DNA of 51,605 nt from the NCBI GenBank assembly GCA_032334235.1, contig JAVSGI010000007.1, forward strand, positions 1-51,605. Reading direction: 5' to 3'. Of this stretch, positions 1-8,103 are shown piece after piece (position 1 is the stretch's first letter; each line of letters begins with the position of its first letter). The notes beneath the pieces were generated by a model. It searched no databases and was not told the DNA's origin. It saw nothing but the letters and a program-made list of their open reading frames with translations. This stretch comes from Paracoccaceae bacterium Fryx2. Its GTDB lineage: Bacteria > Pseudomonadota > Alphaproteobacteria > Rhodobacterales > Rhodobacteraceae. Made by a program: the position numbers and the translations under genes.

Positions 1-563
1 ATCCTGGGCAGATTCAGAGCATGGCCGGTTCGGCGACGGCAGGTCGGAAGTCATTCTGGCTCGCGCGCATACAGGCCCGGACGAACATCGGCCAGCTGTG
101 ACAAGGCCGACATGCGCCTCCTTCACAGTGAAGGCCATCGTCATCTCTGTCCGGTTCAAAGTCTCGCAACCCGAACCTGCTCCGAAGATCGACGAGGGCC
201 GCCCAGTGTCACCACCGGCCGCGCGGCTCCCGCCACGCCGGGGCGCTGCGCGCGGCCTTTTGCACCAGCGGCCGGGCCACGGCCAATTCCCGCCATTGTG
301 ACCAGATCACAGACAGCGCGTGGACCTTCATGCCAGATGTCGCGGCGGCTTCTCGGCGGGGTTGAAGGACGTGGCGATCCACCCCTTCGCCGCCGCCACT
401 TCCGACCCGGCACTCGCCGCCGCAGGGCTGGCCGCGGGCACCTTGCCCCCGGCCGCGCCTCACGGGCATGACGACGAGCACGCGGCTTGCGCGTTCCTGA
501 TCCGGTCGACCGGGGGCGATGCCAAATCTGCGTGCCCTGCAACATTGAAAGTGACAAACACCC
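1..563. other. Gene-poor leader region
   Basis: No open frame here resembles a known protein on either strand. The long minus-strand frame crossing it is antisense to the methyltransferase and looks like a by-product of high GC. Its one recognisable element is a ~97-bp repeat (161-257) that recurs near the right end of the window. The region may be a decayed gene or mobile-element scar, but nothing proves it. Confidence 0.5.
161..257 (+). repeat. Dispersed repeat, copy A
   Basis: About 97 bp align with 51426-51521 in the same orientation at roughly 80 percent identity by eye. The core CGCAACCCGAACCTGCTCCG is identical in both, and GGGGCGC and GCGCGCGGCC blocks match further on. Read on the minus strand, both copies encode a similar string with AAR, PRGRW and, in another frame, RSRFGLR, and a one-base length difference separates the frames. 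This suggests remnants of one gene family or mobile-element end. No terminal inverted repeats or target duplications were found. Confidence 0.55.
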
Positions 564-1217
564 ATGCCACAGACCAGGGACCAGAAGTTCTGGAACAGGA
601 TCGCCAGGCGTTATGCAGCGCGGCCGATCAAGGATGTCGCTGCCTTCGACGCGATGGTGGCCGATGCCGCCTCGCGCCTGCGCGCCAGCGACCGTGTGCT
701 GGAGATCGGTTGCGGCACCGGCGGAACTGCGATCCGCCTCGCCCCCGGGGTGGCCGCCTTCACCGCGACCGACTTTTCGGCCGAGATGGTCCGCATCGCA
801 GCGGCCAAACCGGGACCGGCCAACCTGCGGTTCGTCGTGACGGACGCCGAACATGCGTTCGATGGCGGCCCGTTCGACGCCGTCTGCGCCTTCAACGTGC
901 TGCACCTGGTGGGCGATCTGCCCGGCACGCTGGCCCTCATCCACGCCCATCTGCAGCCCGGCGGGCTGCTGATCAGCAAGACCTGGTGTTTTGCCGACAT
1001 GGGGCTGAAGCTGCGCCTTCTGTTTCGCGTGCTGCACGCCTTCGGCCTGTTCCCGGCCGCCGCGGCGCTGAGCGTGGCACAACTCACGCAGGCTTTCCAC
1101 GACGCGGGCTTCGACATCGTCGACCAGCGCACCTTCGGCGCCCATCGCCAGAACCCCTACTTCGTCGCGCGCAGGCCGACGTATGGCCCGCGGATGCAGG
1201 CCGAAGCGGCGCCCTGA
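564..1217 (+). CDS. Class I SAM-dependent methyltransferase
   Basis: This 217-residue soluble protein has the Rossmann methyltransferase signature. Motif I is VLEIGCGTGG (residues 45-54), which binds the methionine end of SAM. An acidic loop with TDFSAEM follows at motif II, then FDAVCAFNVLHLV at motif IV and LQPGGLLISKTW at post-I/motif V. The length fits a small Methyltransf_11/25-type enzyme. The substrate cannot be read from the sequence. The ATG at 564 has only a weak upstream AAAGTGA. It stands alone, with gene-poor DNA on both sides, so context gives no pathway. The family is near certain; the role is unknown. Confidence 0.85.
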   Translation: MPQTRDQKFWNRIARRYAARPIKDVAAFDAMVADAASRLRASDRVLEIGCGTGGTAIRLAPGVAAFTATDFSAEMVRIAAAKPGPANLRFVVTDAEHAFDGGPFDAVCAFNVLHLVGDLPGTLALIHAHLQPGGLLISKTWCFADMGLKLRLLFRVLHAFGLFPAAAALSVAQLTQAFHDAGFDIVDQRTFGAHRQNPYFVARRPTYGPRMQAEAAP

Positions 1218-1572
1218 GTGCCAGACGCTCGGCACCGGAAACCCGCCCCCTGTCGGCGCCCGAAACTGGCGCCGACCAATCTCGATGCACTTTTCACTGG
1301 CAGGGCTTGGCCGGCGGCCACGCCCGGACCCTCGACAAGACGCAACCTGGTCAGACCGGACACTGGAACGGCGCCAACCTCGCGCGCGTTCGGCACACCT
1401 ACGCTATGGGCGGCAAGCAGCCGTTCAGCGGGTGTCCCCGCCCCGCGCCTCGCTCGCGGAACGGCCATTCGTCGGAGCGGATGGCACAGGCGTCTGACCT
1501 CCTCTGGTCAAAGGCGTGATGCGCTATCATGTCAGCGGGCGGAACGGCCATCTGAGGTTCTGGGATCACGTC
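1218..1572. other. Intergenic stretch without a recognisable gene
   Basis: Apart from the hairpin at 1252-1276, no frame gives recognisable protein similarity. The last ~50 bases, ending GGGATCACGTC before the ATG at 1573, look like the natural upstream region of the response-regulator gene whose start survives there. Confidence 0.5.
1252..1276 (+). terminator. Perfect 9-bp hairpin after methyltransferase
   Basis: GTCGGCGCC, a 7-base loop and GGCGCCGAC form a perfect stem 35 bp downstream of the methyltransferase stop. No T-run follows directly, so this is a terminator-like hairpin rather than a clear intrinsic terminator. Confidence 0.4.
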
Positions 1573-1597
1573 ATGAGAACGCTGCTCGTCGAAGATC
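1573..1597 (+). pseudogene. Response regulator, 5-prime remnant (8 codons)
   Basis: The frame opens MRTLLVED, the classic beginning of an OmpR-type receiver domain (first beta strand plus the acidic ED pair). After Asp8 the sequence stops looking like a receiver, and the DNA continues as a sensor kinase in another reading frame. The simplest reading is a deletion that removed the rest of the regulator and the start of its partner kinase, leaving this stub. The remnant is too short to be functional. The call rests on eight residues plus the kinase next door. Confidence 0.55.
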
Positions 1598-2755
1598 ATG
1601 CAGGCGGCTGCGCTGGTGTCCGACCCCGGCCAGATCTACATCGACCACCCCGGAGCCTATGCCTTTGCCCTGATCGAGGCGGACGGAGCGGTGATCGACG
1701 GCCGGAATCTGGGGCTTATCCCGCCGGACATGCTGCGCCCCGGCCCCTTTGCCACCGACTGGCTGGCCTGGCCGAATGGGGTGGGGCTTCTGCCGGTCGT
1801 GGCAACGCACAACGTCGCCGACAGCGCGCCGCCGGTCAGCGTGGTTCTCTTCATGGCCGCCGATCCGGCCGAACTGCTGGGCAAAGAGGTCTGGGACGAG
1901 TTCCGCGGGCATGTGTGGCTGCCGCTCTTGCCCATCGCGGCCCTGCTTATCGGCGGAACGCTGCTGACCCTGCGGCGTGCGTTGCGACCAGTGGCCAAGG
2001 CTGCCGCCTGGGCGCGGTCGATCGAGCCGGGCCGCGTGGTGCCGCCGCTGGATCAGACCGACGCGCCGGCCGAGATCTTTGACATGACCGAGGCCGTGCG
2101 TCGCAGCATCGCGCGTCTGGACGCGGAACTGAGCGCCGAACAGCGCCGCGCGGCCGAGGCGGCCCATGCCCTGCGCACGCCGGTCGCGGTGCTTGTCGCG
2201 CGCCTGGACGAATTGCCCGCCGGCCCGGCCTTCGACCTCGTCCGCAGGGACGTGCGGGCCCTTTCGCGGATGGTGACGCAATTCCTGTCCTCGGCCGGTG
2301 CCGACAGGCTCGAGATCACCGACGACCAGCGCGCCGATCTGAATGCCGTGGCGCGCCGTGTCGTGACCGAGCTTGTGCCCTATGCGGATGCAAACGGGGC
2401 CGAGATCGACCTGTTTCCGGCCGAAGGACCGCTGCTCGTGCGCGGGTCTGGCAGCGCCATCGGGTTGGCGCTCACCAATCTGATCGAGAACGCGATCATC
2501 CATGCGCCCGGCCGCATCGAGGTAAGGGTCGGCCCGGGGCCCGACATTGCGGTGCGCGACCATGGCCCGGGCCTGCCGGACGGGGCGGGTGATCTGTTCG
2601 AACCCTTCCGCCGCGGCAAGGGCGCAGCCCGGGGTGGGGCAGGGCCTGGCCTTGCCATTGTCGCGCGCATCCAGCGGGCCCATGGCGGCACGGTCACGGC
2701 TGGTCCGGCACCCGGTCAGGGCGCGATCTTTCAGCTAGGCTTTCCGGCGGCCTGA
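1598..2755 (+). CDS. Sensor histidine kinase, N-terminally truncated
   Basis: The 385-residue frame carries the second half of a membrane sensor kinase. A periplasmic-type sensor segment (about 1-105) is followed by one membrane helix (about 107-125), a HAMP-like linker beginning RRALRP, an H-box AAHALRTPVA with His190, an N-box LTNLIENA (292-299), a G1 box DHGPG (321-325) and an F-box FEPFRRG. The G2 box reads GGAGPGLAIV, with Pro where Leu is usual. The expected N-terminal first membrane helix is missing. The frame runs straight out of a response-regulator start, so ATG 1598 is probably not the native start. It may make a misplaced or inactive protein, and its cognate regulator is lost here. 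Confidence 0.7.
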   Translation: MQAAALVSDPGQIYIDHPGAYAFALIEADGAVIDGRNLGLIPPDMLRPGPFATDWLAWPNGVGLLPVVATHNVADSAPPVSVVLFMAADPAELLGKEVWDEFRGHVWLPLLPIAALLIGGTLLTLRRALRPVAKAAAWARSIEPGRVVPPLDQTDAPAEIFDMTEAVRRSIARLDAELSAEQRRAAEAAHALRTPVAVLVARLDELPAGPAFDLVRRDVRALSRMVTQFLSSAGADRLEITDDQRADLNAVARRVVTELVPYADANGAEIDLFPAEGPLLVRGSGSAIGLALTNLIENAIIHAPGRIEVRVGPGPDIAVRDHGPGLPDGAGDLFEPFRRGKGAARGGAGPGLAIVARIQRAHGGTVTAGPAPGQGAIFQLGFPAA

Positions 2756-2767
2756 CGCGGCAACCTC

Positions 2768-2785
2768 GTCAGACTGCGGTCAGAC
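2768..2785 (+). promoter_or_regulatory. Tandem GTCAGAC direct repeats, candidate response-regulator site
   Basis: GTCAGAC occurs at 2768-2774 and again at 2779-2785. The 11-bp spacing, one helical turn, is typical for OmpR/PhoB-type regulators binding head to tail. A related ATCAGTCTGG lies just downstream. The site lies about 80 bp before the RTX start and right after the kinase gene, so this two-component pair may once have controlled the RTX gene. Binding is inferred from spacing only. Confidence 0.4.
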
Positions 2786-2866
2786 GAGTCGGGCATCAGT
2801 CTGGTCATGGCCGGAGAGGTGATTCCTTCCGGTCAGGCAACGATGACCAGAGGAGGCAACAGTCAG

Positions 2867-3904
2867 ATGGAAATCTATGGCACGCCCGGAAACGACATGC
2901 TGACCGGCAACGACGCCCGCAACGATATCGAGGGTCGGGCAGGCAACGATACCCTGCTGGGAATGGGCGGCAACGATGATCTGTATGGCGGTGACGGAAA
3001 CGACATCCTCGACGGCGGCGCGGGGGACGACGAGCTGAACGGCGGGGCTGGGGCCGACGTGTTCCGCTATGGTGCCGGTCAGGATCGGATCGAGGGTCTG
3101 CGGGCAGAGGACCGGATCGAAATGGACCCCGCGCTCGGGATCACGAGCTTCTCGGCGCTTATGGCGCTGGCGCGGCCCGCCGAGCGTGGCGACAGCACGC
3201 TGTTCGATTTTGGCGGCGGCAACATGCTTCTGCTCGAGGATGTCCGGATGGGCCAGCTGAGCGCCGCCCAGTTCGGCTTCGCCGCGGCCCCGCCCGTTCC
3301 CCCTCCACCCGCACCGGGCGGTGCGACCCGGGGCGATGACGTGCTGACCGGTAACGGCGGCATCGACCGGATCGCCGGTCTGGGGGGCAACGATCTGATC
3401 CGCGGTCTGGGCGGGAACGACGATCTTTATGGAGGTGTCGGCAACGATACGCTGTTCGGCGGCGCCGGGAATGACGATCTCGAGGGCGGCGACGGCGATG
3501 ACCGTTTGAGCGGCGACGGCGGGAGCGATGATCTCTACGGTGGCGAAGGCAACGACCGGCTTCTGGATGGTGCCGGGCGTGACGATCTTTACGGCGGGGC
3601 CGGCAACGACACGCTGGACGGGGGCGCCGGCAACGACACGCTGACGGGCGGGGCCGGGGCCGATCTGTTCATCTTCACGGCCGGTCGTGACGAAATCGAG
3701 GATTTCCGCGCTGAGGACACCATCCAGATCGCAGCCTCGCTGGGTGTGATGTGCGCGGCGATGTTGCGGCGGCCAAGGCGCTGCTGGGGGAGGCCGGCGT
3801 CGCGATGCCGGTCGCGGTGTCGATCACGGTCACCAATTCGCCGATCTTCGTGCGGATCGCAGAAATCCTTCAGGCGCAGGTCGCGGAAGCAGGCTTCGAG
3901 GTGA
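2867..3904 (+). CDS. RTX-type calcium-binding repeat protein, C-terminus replaced
   Basis: The protein is built of glycine/aspartate nonapeptides (GGxGNDxLxGG) that bind calcium and fold as a beta-roll in proteins exported by type I secretion. Two repeat blocks (about residues 5-70 and 165-270) are each followed by a GADxF module with an RAED motif. They are separated by a proline-rich linker PPVPPPPAP. The first module continues LGITSFSALM; the second breaks off at LGV (about residue 294) and is followed by about 50 arginine-rich residues that are an out-of-frame reading of a peptide-binding protein gene. The native C-terminal secretion signal is therefore probably gone. The start at 2867 is chosen for the AGAGGAGG ribosome-binding site at 2849-2856. 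No type I exporter genes are nearby. Confidence 0.75.
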   Translation: MEIYGTPGNDMLTGNDARNDIEGRAGNDTLLGMGGNDDLYGGDGNDILDGGAGDDELNGGAGADVFRYGAGQDRIEGLRAEDRIEMDPALGITSFSALMALARPAERGDSTLFDFGGGNMLLLEDVRMGQLSAAQFGFAAAPPVPPPPAPGGATRGDDVLTGNGGIDRIAGLGGNDLIRGLGGNDDLYGGVGNDTLFGGAGNDDLEGGDGDDRLSGDGGSDDLYGGEGNDRLLDGAGRDDLYGGAGNDTLDGGAGNDTLTGGAGADLFIFTAGRDEIEDFRAEDTIQIAASLGVMCAAMLRRPRRCWGRPASRCRSRCRSRSPIRRSSCGSQKSFRRRSRKQASR

Positions 3905-4275
3905 CCATCAACCAGATCGACGCGACCAGCCTGATCACCGTGCTGCGCGGGCGGGAGTTCGACCTGTGCATGTCGCCCTGGTCGGGACGGTCCGACCCGG
4001 ACGGCAACATGTTCAACTACTTCACGCAGGACGGGCCGAACAACTTTGCCGGCTGGCAAAGCGCCGAGGCCGACCAGATGCTGAACGAGGCGCGTGCGTC
4101 CGGCGATCCAGCCACCCGGGCGGAGCTTTACGGCAAAATCCAGCGCCTGATCGTCGACGAGGCGCCGATGCTGTTCCTGGCCCATCCGGCAACCCTGCAA
4201 GCCTCGACCGCAAACCTCGACTGGGTCCAGTATCCTGACGGGGCGCTGCGCCTGCAATTCGCCAGCTTCACCTGA
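3751..4275 (+). pseudogene. Peptide ABC transporter substrate-binding protein, C-terminal fragment
   Basis: The frame gives about 174 residues matching the C-terminal third of SBP_bac_5 (DppA/OppA-like) proteins. It opens with an AAAKALLGEAG helix typical of the middle of these proteins, followed by the WSGRSDPDGN and FNYFTQDGPNNFAGW region that lines the peptide pocket and an RAELYGKIQRLIVDEAP segment near the end. A full protein has roughly 500 residues and a signal peptide; both are missing. The 5-prime end lies within the RTX reading frame, so the two genes were joined by a deletion or recombination near 3745-3755. A GTG at 3751 could start translation but would give a non-functional piece. 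The permease and ATPase genes are absent. Confidence 0.75.
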
Positions 4276-4283
4276 CCGCAGCA

Positions 4284-4317
4284 CCGGGGGCGGCGCACGG
4301 CATCGCCCCCGGCCTTT
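4284..4317 (+). terminator. Intrinsic terminator-like hairpin after peptide-binding fragment
   Basis: CCGGGGGCG (4284-4292) pairs perfectly with CGCCCCCGG (4304-4312) across an 11-base loop, followed by CCTTT. It sits 8 bp after the stop of the binding-protein fragment and would isolate it from the next gene. Confidence 0.55.
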
Positions 4318-4336
4318 CGCACCCGCAGGAGGCATC

Positions 4337-4720
4337 ATGGAGATCAACCGGCCCGAGGTTCAGGCGGAAGTGCTGGCCGTGTTCGAACGCTACGAAGCGG
4401 CCCTTCAGGCCTGCGACATTCCGGTGATGGATGAGCTGTTCTGGAACCACGCCTGCACGACCCGCTACGGCGTCGGAGAGAACCTGCGCGGCTGGCAGGC
4501 GATTTCCGACTTTCGCCGCAGCGGCCGGCTTGGCCCGTTCCGACGCAGGCTCCTGAACGTGATCATCACCACTTACGGCGACGATTTCGCCACGGCCAAT
4601 GCCGAATACCAGCGCGACGGCGAGGACCGTCCCGGCCGCGAGACCAAGACCCTGTTGCGCACGCCGGACGGCTGGCGGATCGTTTCCGCCCACGCGAGTC
4701 TTCTGGGCGTGACCGTCTGA
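4337..4720 (+). CDS. AtzH-like / HpxZ family protein (DUF3225)
   Basis: This 127-residue protein has the NTF2-like fold family signature of HpxZ and AtzH. It shows an N-terminal EVLAVFERYEAAL helix, then DELFWNHACTTRYGVGENL, an ITTYGDDFATANAEY strand and a C-terminal PDGWRIVSAHASL. In Klebsiella hpxZ lies in an oxalurate-utilisation cluster, and AtzH is an amidase in cyanuric-acid breakdown. In proteobacteria such genes often sit beside amidases and peptide-type ABC transporters, which fits the binding-protein fragment just upstream. The ribosome-binding site AGGAGG precedes ATG 4337. No amidase gene remains here, so the pathway is probably incomplete. Confidence 0.75.
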   Translation: MEINRPEVQAEVLAVFERYEAALQACDIPVMDELFWNHACTTRYGVGENLRGWQAISDFRRSGRLGPFRRRLLNVIITTYGDDFATANAEYQRDGEDRPGRETKTLLRTPDGWRIVSAHASLLGVTV

Positions 4721-5142
4721 CGTGAACCGCCCCGGCGAACCGGCAGCTGCCTGGCCAGGCAGGCACTCAGGCGAAGCGCGAAACCCCGGAGCAGGTTCGG
4801 CCGATCCGCCTTGAACAGGCGTTGCAGCCTTCGGTGCCGCGCCGAACAAGGTCTGCCGCCCGGTGCCGGGAAAAGCGCCACCCTCACGGCGGATCGGGCG
4901 CCTTCGCAACGCTCGTGAATGAAGAAAAAACGAAGTCGTGATTGCATCCACGGGCGGTGGACAATCCCGGCAAGAACTTCGCGTTGACTTGCGGGGCCAA
5001 AGGGCGGACGGCTCGCGCGGAGCGACCAGCGGGCCCGCCGCGTCTGCGGGGTTGCTCTGTCAGTTCTTCACGCAACATGAAGAAATCCGGCACATCAGAC
5101 GTTCGTACCAAACGAGCGCGCCGCTTTCAGGGCAAGGGTGAC
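4721..5142. other. Intergenic stretch without a recognisable gene
   Basis: Short frames on both strands have no recognisable similarity. A GGAGCAGGTTCGG at about 4782 matches 13 bases of the dispersed repeat core in inverse orientation, but the flanks do not match. The promoter of the PBP gene should lie in the last 150 bases; no convincing -35/-10 pair was seen. Confidence 0.5.
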
Positions 5143-7098
5143 ATGACCGAAGATCCGCCTCCCGCCGCCTTGCGCCCCGTGCGGCGTCGTGCCCGACAGG
5201 TTCTGAAAGCTGCCCTGGCTCTGACCTTGGTCGCGGCGCTTGTCTGCGGGGGCACCCTGGCGTGGCTGGTCTATGCCGTGCCGCTTGATCTTGCCACCGA
5301 TCGAACCGAAGCCGCACCGGCGGTCATCGTCGAAGCCGCCGACGGCACCCTGATCGGGCTGCGCGGCGAGTTGAGGGGCACCCCGGCGGGCAGGGCGGAC
5401 CTTCCCGATCACCTTGTCAAGGCCATCGTGGCCATCGAGGACCGGCGCTTCTTCGATCATGGGGGCATCGACCTTCGCGGGGTGGCGCGCGCGGCCTGGC
5501 GGAATGTCCGCGCCAATGGCGTGGTCGAGGGCGGCAGCACGATCACCCAGCAACTTGCCAAGATCGAGTTTCTGACCAGTGAACGCACGATGAAGCGCAA
5601 GGCGGATGAGGCGCTGATCGCGCTGCGGCTGGAAGCGCGGCTGTCCAAGGACGAGATCCTGACGCGCTATCTGAACACCGTGTATTTCGGCGGCGGCGCT
5701 GTCGGCATCGGGGCGGCGGCGCTCGCCTATTTCGACAAATCGGTCAGCGATCTGACCCTTGCCGAGTCCGCCATGCTGGCCGGCATCATCCGCGCGCCGT
5801 CAAAGGCCAATGCGCTGCACAACCTGGAAGACGCGCAGACACGCGCCAGTGTGGTGCTGGGTGCCATGGTCGATTCCGGCGTGCTGACGGAAGCCGAGGC
5901 ATTGGCCGCGCGAACTTCGCCCGCGACGCCCAACACCAATGCTCCCCGCCGGGACGGCGGAAGCTGGTTTTCCGACTGGATCCTGAGCGAGGCATCGGCG
6001 ATGGTCGGGCCCGCTCTGGGGTCGGTCCGCGCCAAGACAACGCTCCGCCCGGAATCGCAGGCTTCGGCAGAACGCGTGATTGCCGAGAAGCTGGCCGACA
6101 CGACGGACGGCAGCCCGATAGAGGTGGCGCTGGTTGCGATGACACTGGACGGTGCGGTGGTGGCGATGGTCGGCGGCCGGGACTATGCGACCAGCCAGTA
6201 CAACCGGGCGGTTCAGGCGCGGCGCCAGCCCGGATCGACGTTCAAACTGTTCGTCTATCTGGCAGCACTCCGAAACGGCTGGACGCTCGACAGTGTTCTG
6301 CTCGACACCCCGATCGAGATCGGCGACTGGCGGCCCGAAAACTACGGTGGGGCCTACGCCGGCCGGGTGCGGATGGATCAGGCGTTTGCGCGGTCGCTCA
6401 ACGCGGCGACCGTGCGTCTGGCGCAGGACGTTGGCATCGACGACATCATCACGGCAGCACGTGACCTTGGCATCGATGCCGAACTGGAGCGCAATCTCAG
6501 CCTGTCGCTTGGCACATCCGGCGTCGGTCTGCTGGACCTCACCGGTGCGTTCGCCTCGGTCGCTGCGGGCCGGATGCCGATTCAGCCCTGGGCAATCTCC
6601 AGCCTTGCACCGACGACGGGCAAGGGCGGGCTGCTTGCCGCGCTTCCGCATCAGGCCACGCAGCCTCTCGATCATCATGCAGACCTTGTCAGGCTGCTTG
6701 AGGGCGTCGTGCGCAAGGGCACCGGGCGCAAGGCCGCACTTGATGGCTTTGCCGCGGGCAAGACGGGCACCAGCCAGGGCCACCGAGATGCATGGTTTGT
6801 CGGTTTTTCGGATCAGCTTGTGGTCGGGGTCTGGGTGGGCAACGACGACGACACGCCCATGCCCGGCGTGACGGGGGGTGACCTTCCGGCGCGGATCTGG
6901 CAGGCCTTCATGGCAGAGGAAACCGGACTCGCCCCTCTCGACATCGGGGCGACCAGTCTGCAGGACGCGGTCGCAGCCCCGCCTCTGGTGATCAACCGCG
7001 CTCCACTGCGTATCGACCGCGCAAACCCTGGTGCCGGCAAGGGCCGGGGCAAGAAAGGCCGCGGATCCGGCAAGAAGGACAAGGGCAAGAAGCGCTAG
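5143..7098 (+). CDS. Bifunctional class A penicillin-binding protein (PBP1A family)
   Basis: The enzyme polymerises lipid II into glycan strands and cross-links peptides at the periplasmic face. The 651 residues comprise a basic cytoplasmic tail, one membrane helix (about 22-44), a GT51 glycosyltransferase domain with the catalytic EDRRFF motif (Glu99) and GGSTITQQLAK, and a transpeptidase domain with GSTFK (Ser365, Lys368), SLN (418-420) and KTGT (540-543). The C-terminus is a highly basic tail of Gly/Lys/Arg repeats, probably contacting membrane or nucleic acid phosphates. Start 5143 is preferred over the in-frame ATG 5077 because AAGGGTG precedes it. It is transcribed alone, convergent with the extensin/L,D-transpeptidase pair, so three wall-related genes cluster. 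Confidence 0.92.
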   Translation: MTEDPPPAALRPVRRRARQVLKAALALTLVAALVCGGTLAWLVYAVPLDLATDRTEAAPAVIVEAADGTLIGLRGELRGTPAGRADLPDHLVKAIVAIEDRRFFDHGGIDLRGVARAAWRNVRANGVVEGGSTITQQLAKIEFLTSERTMKRKADEALIALRLEARLSKDEILTRYLNTVYFGGGAVGIGAAALAYFDKSVSDLTLAESAMLAGIIRAPSKANALHNLEDAQTRASVVLGAMVDSGVLTEAEALAARTSPATPNTNAPRRDGGSWFSDWILSEASAMVGPALGSVRAKTTLRPESQASAERVIAEKLADTTDGSPIEVALVAMTLDGAVVAMVGGRDYATSQYNRAVQARRQPGSTFKLFVYLAALRNGWTLDSVLLDTPIEIGDWRPENYGGAYAGRVRMDQAFARSLNAATVRLAQDVGIDDIITAARDLGIDAELERNLSLSLGTSGVGLLDLTGAFASVAAGRMPIQPWAISSLAPTTGKGGLLAALPHQATQPLDHHADLVRLLEGVVRKGTGRKAALDGFAAGKTGTSQGHRDAWFVGFSDQLVVGVWVGNDDDTPMPGVTGGDLPARIWQAFMAEETGLAPLDIGATSLQDAVAAPPLVINRAPLRIDRANPGAGKGRGKKGRGSGKKDKGKKR

Positions 7099-7099
7099 G

Positions 7100-7131
7100 C
7101 GCCCCCGCCTGCACGGGGGGCGTTTCCTTTG
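7100..7131 (+). terminator. Intrinsic terminator after PBP gene
   Basis: CGCCCCCG and CGGGGGGCG form a stem with one bulged G around a 6-base loop, followed by TTTCCTTT, immediately after the PBP stop. Confidence 0.55.
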
Positions 7132-7311
7132 TCCGAACCCCATGCCGAAACATCGCCCGCTGTCGTCGCAACGATGGCCCCACCCAGCGTATCGCCATGC
7201 CGCCCGGCGACATGTGTCCGCCCGTGGTCACAGGCACGGGCGCCGTTGGTCCTGCGCAGCCGCAGCGGGGGGGGGGAATCGGGGCCGGGTTTCAGCGCGG
7301 GTCTTCCGTGC
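7132..7311. other. Short intergenic stretch between convergent genes
   Basis: This is the region between the PBP terminator and the end of the extensin-like gene. It contains a GGGGGGGG run at about 7267-7274 and no gene. Confidence 0.5.
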
Positions 7312-8103
7312 CTACTCGCAAAGCCGGAATCCGTTGGTTCGCACCAGGATATCGAGGTGCAGATGATCATCGTGAAAGGCGTTCGACCCCGGCCCCAGCA
7401 CCGTCGCGAAATCGAGACATGCCGAGGCGCGCACCGCAGCCTGAAAGGCTTCGGCCATGTCGCCCTGCGCGGCGCGGGGCTCGATCCTCAAGGGCGGACC
7501 CTGTTCGAACCGAAAGCCCATCACGTCGAAGGCGTTGCCGAAGGCGTGTTCCGACAGGTCTCCGTCGGCCTGATCGTTGCGCCGGCGGCAGTCGTAGCCG
7601 GTGCCGGTTTCGATCGCGACAAGCGCGCCGCGATCAGCCAGCCGGGCGGCGGCGGGCAGAACGAAGTCCTGCACCCAGGCCGCCATGGCCTGCGCCGTCG
7701 GACAGCGCACGACGGCTTCGGGGATCAGGGTGATACCCGGCGCGATGTCGCTGACCTTGACGGGTTGCAGGATGCCGCAGTCGGCATCGTCGTCCGGCAC
7801 GACCGCCGCGACCTCCTGGAAGACGACTCCCAGATCGCGCAGCGCGGCAAGGCATGATGCCTGGCTTGCATCGTCAAGGCGCAGCACGTCCCGCCGTCCT
7901 GCCTCCCTGGCTTCGGTGGGCGGATCAGCCGTGCCGGTGCCATTGTCAGCGGCCTCCTCGGGGGATGCCTGCCGGGGGGCTTCAACGTCCGGCCCGGGTT
8001 CAGGTCTTGGTTTCGGCCGTTCGGATGCCAGCGGTGCCGCATCCTGTGCGGCCGCGGGCAGGGCGATGGCCATCGCCAGCGCCATCGCCGCAGCGCGGAT
8101 CAT
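7312..8103 (-). CDS. Extensin-like family protein
   Basis: The 263-residue protein starts with a signal peptide (MIRAAAMALAMAIALPAAAQ) and a proline/glutamate-rich spacer. It ends in an Extensin-like_C domain with the conserved pattern TGTGYDCRRRN, LSEHAFGNAFDV and FHDDHLHLD. The His/Asp arrangement is that of the LAS (VanY/M15-type) metallopeptidase fold, so a periplasmic role on peptidoglycan peptides is plausible, though this family is poorly studied. The ATG overlaps the stop of the upstream L,D-transpeptidase gene by an ATGA, so the two are translationally coupled. Conserved cysteines suggest disulfides in the periplasm. Confidence 0.85.
   Translation of the reverse strand: MIRAAAMALAMAIALPAAAQDAAPLASERPKPRPEPGPDVEAPRQASPEEAADNGTGTADPPTEAREAGRRDVLRLDDASQASCLAALRDLGVVFQEVAAVVPDDDADCGILQPVKVSDIAPGITLIPEAVVRCPTAQAMAAWVQDFVLPAAARLADRGALVAIETGTGYDCRRRNDQADGDLSEHAFGNAFDVMGFRFEQGPPLRIEPRAAQGDMAEAFQAAVRASACLDFATVLGPGSNAFHDDHLHLDILVRTNGFRLCE

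Noticed and set aside
156-1235. 359-residue minus-strand frame at the left edge
   Set aside because: It is antisense to the methyltransferase and rich in Arg/Gly/His. Only the repeat inside it is notable.
4775-4800. Third copy of the dispersed repeat in inverse orientation
   Set aside because: Only about 14 bases (around GGAGCAGGTTCGG) match and the flanks differ, which is expected by chance in such DNA.
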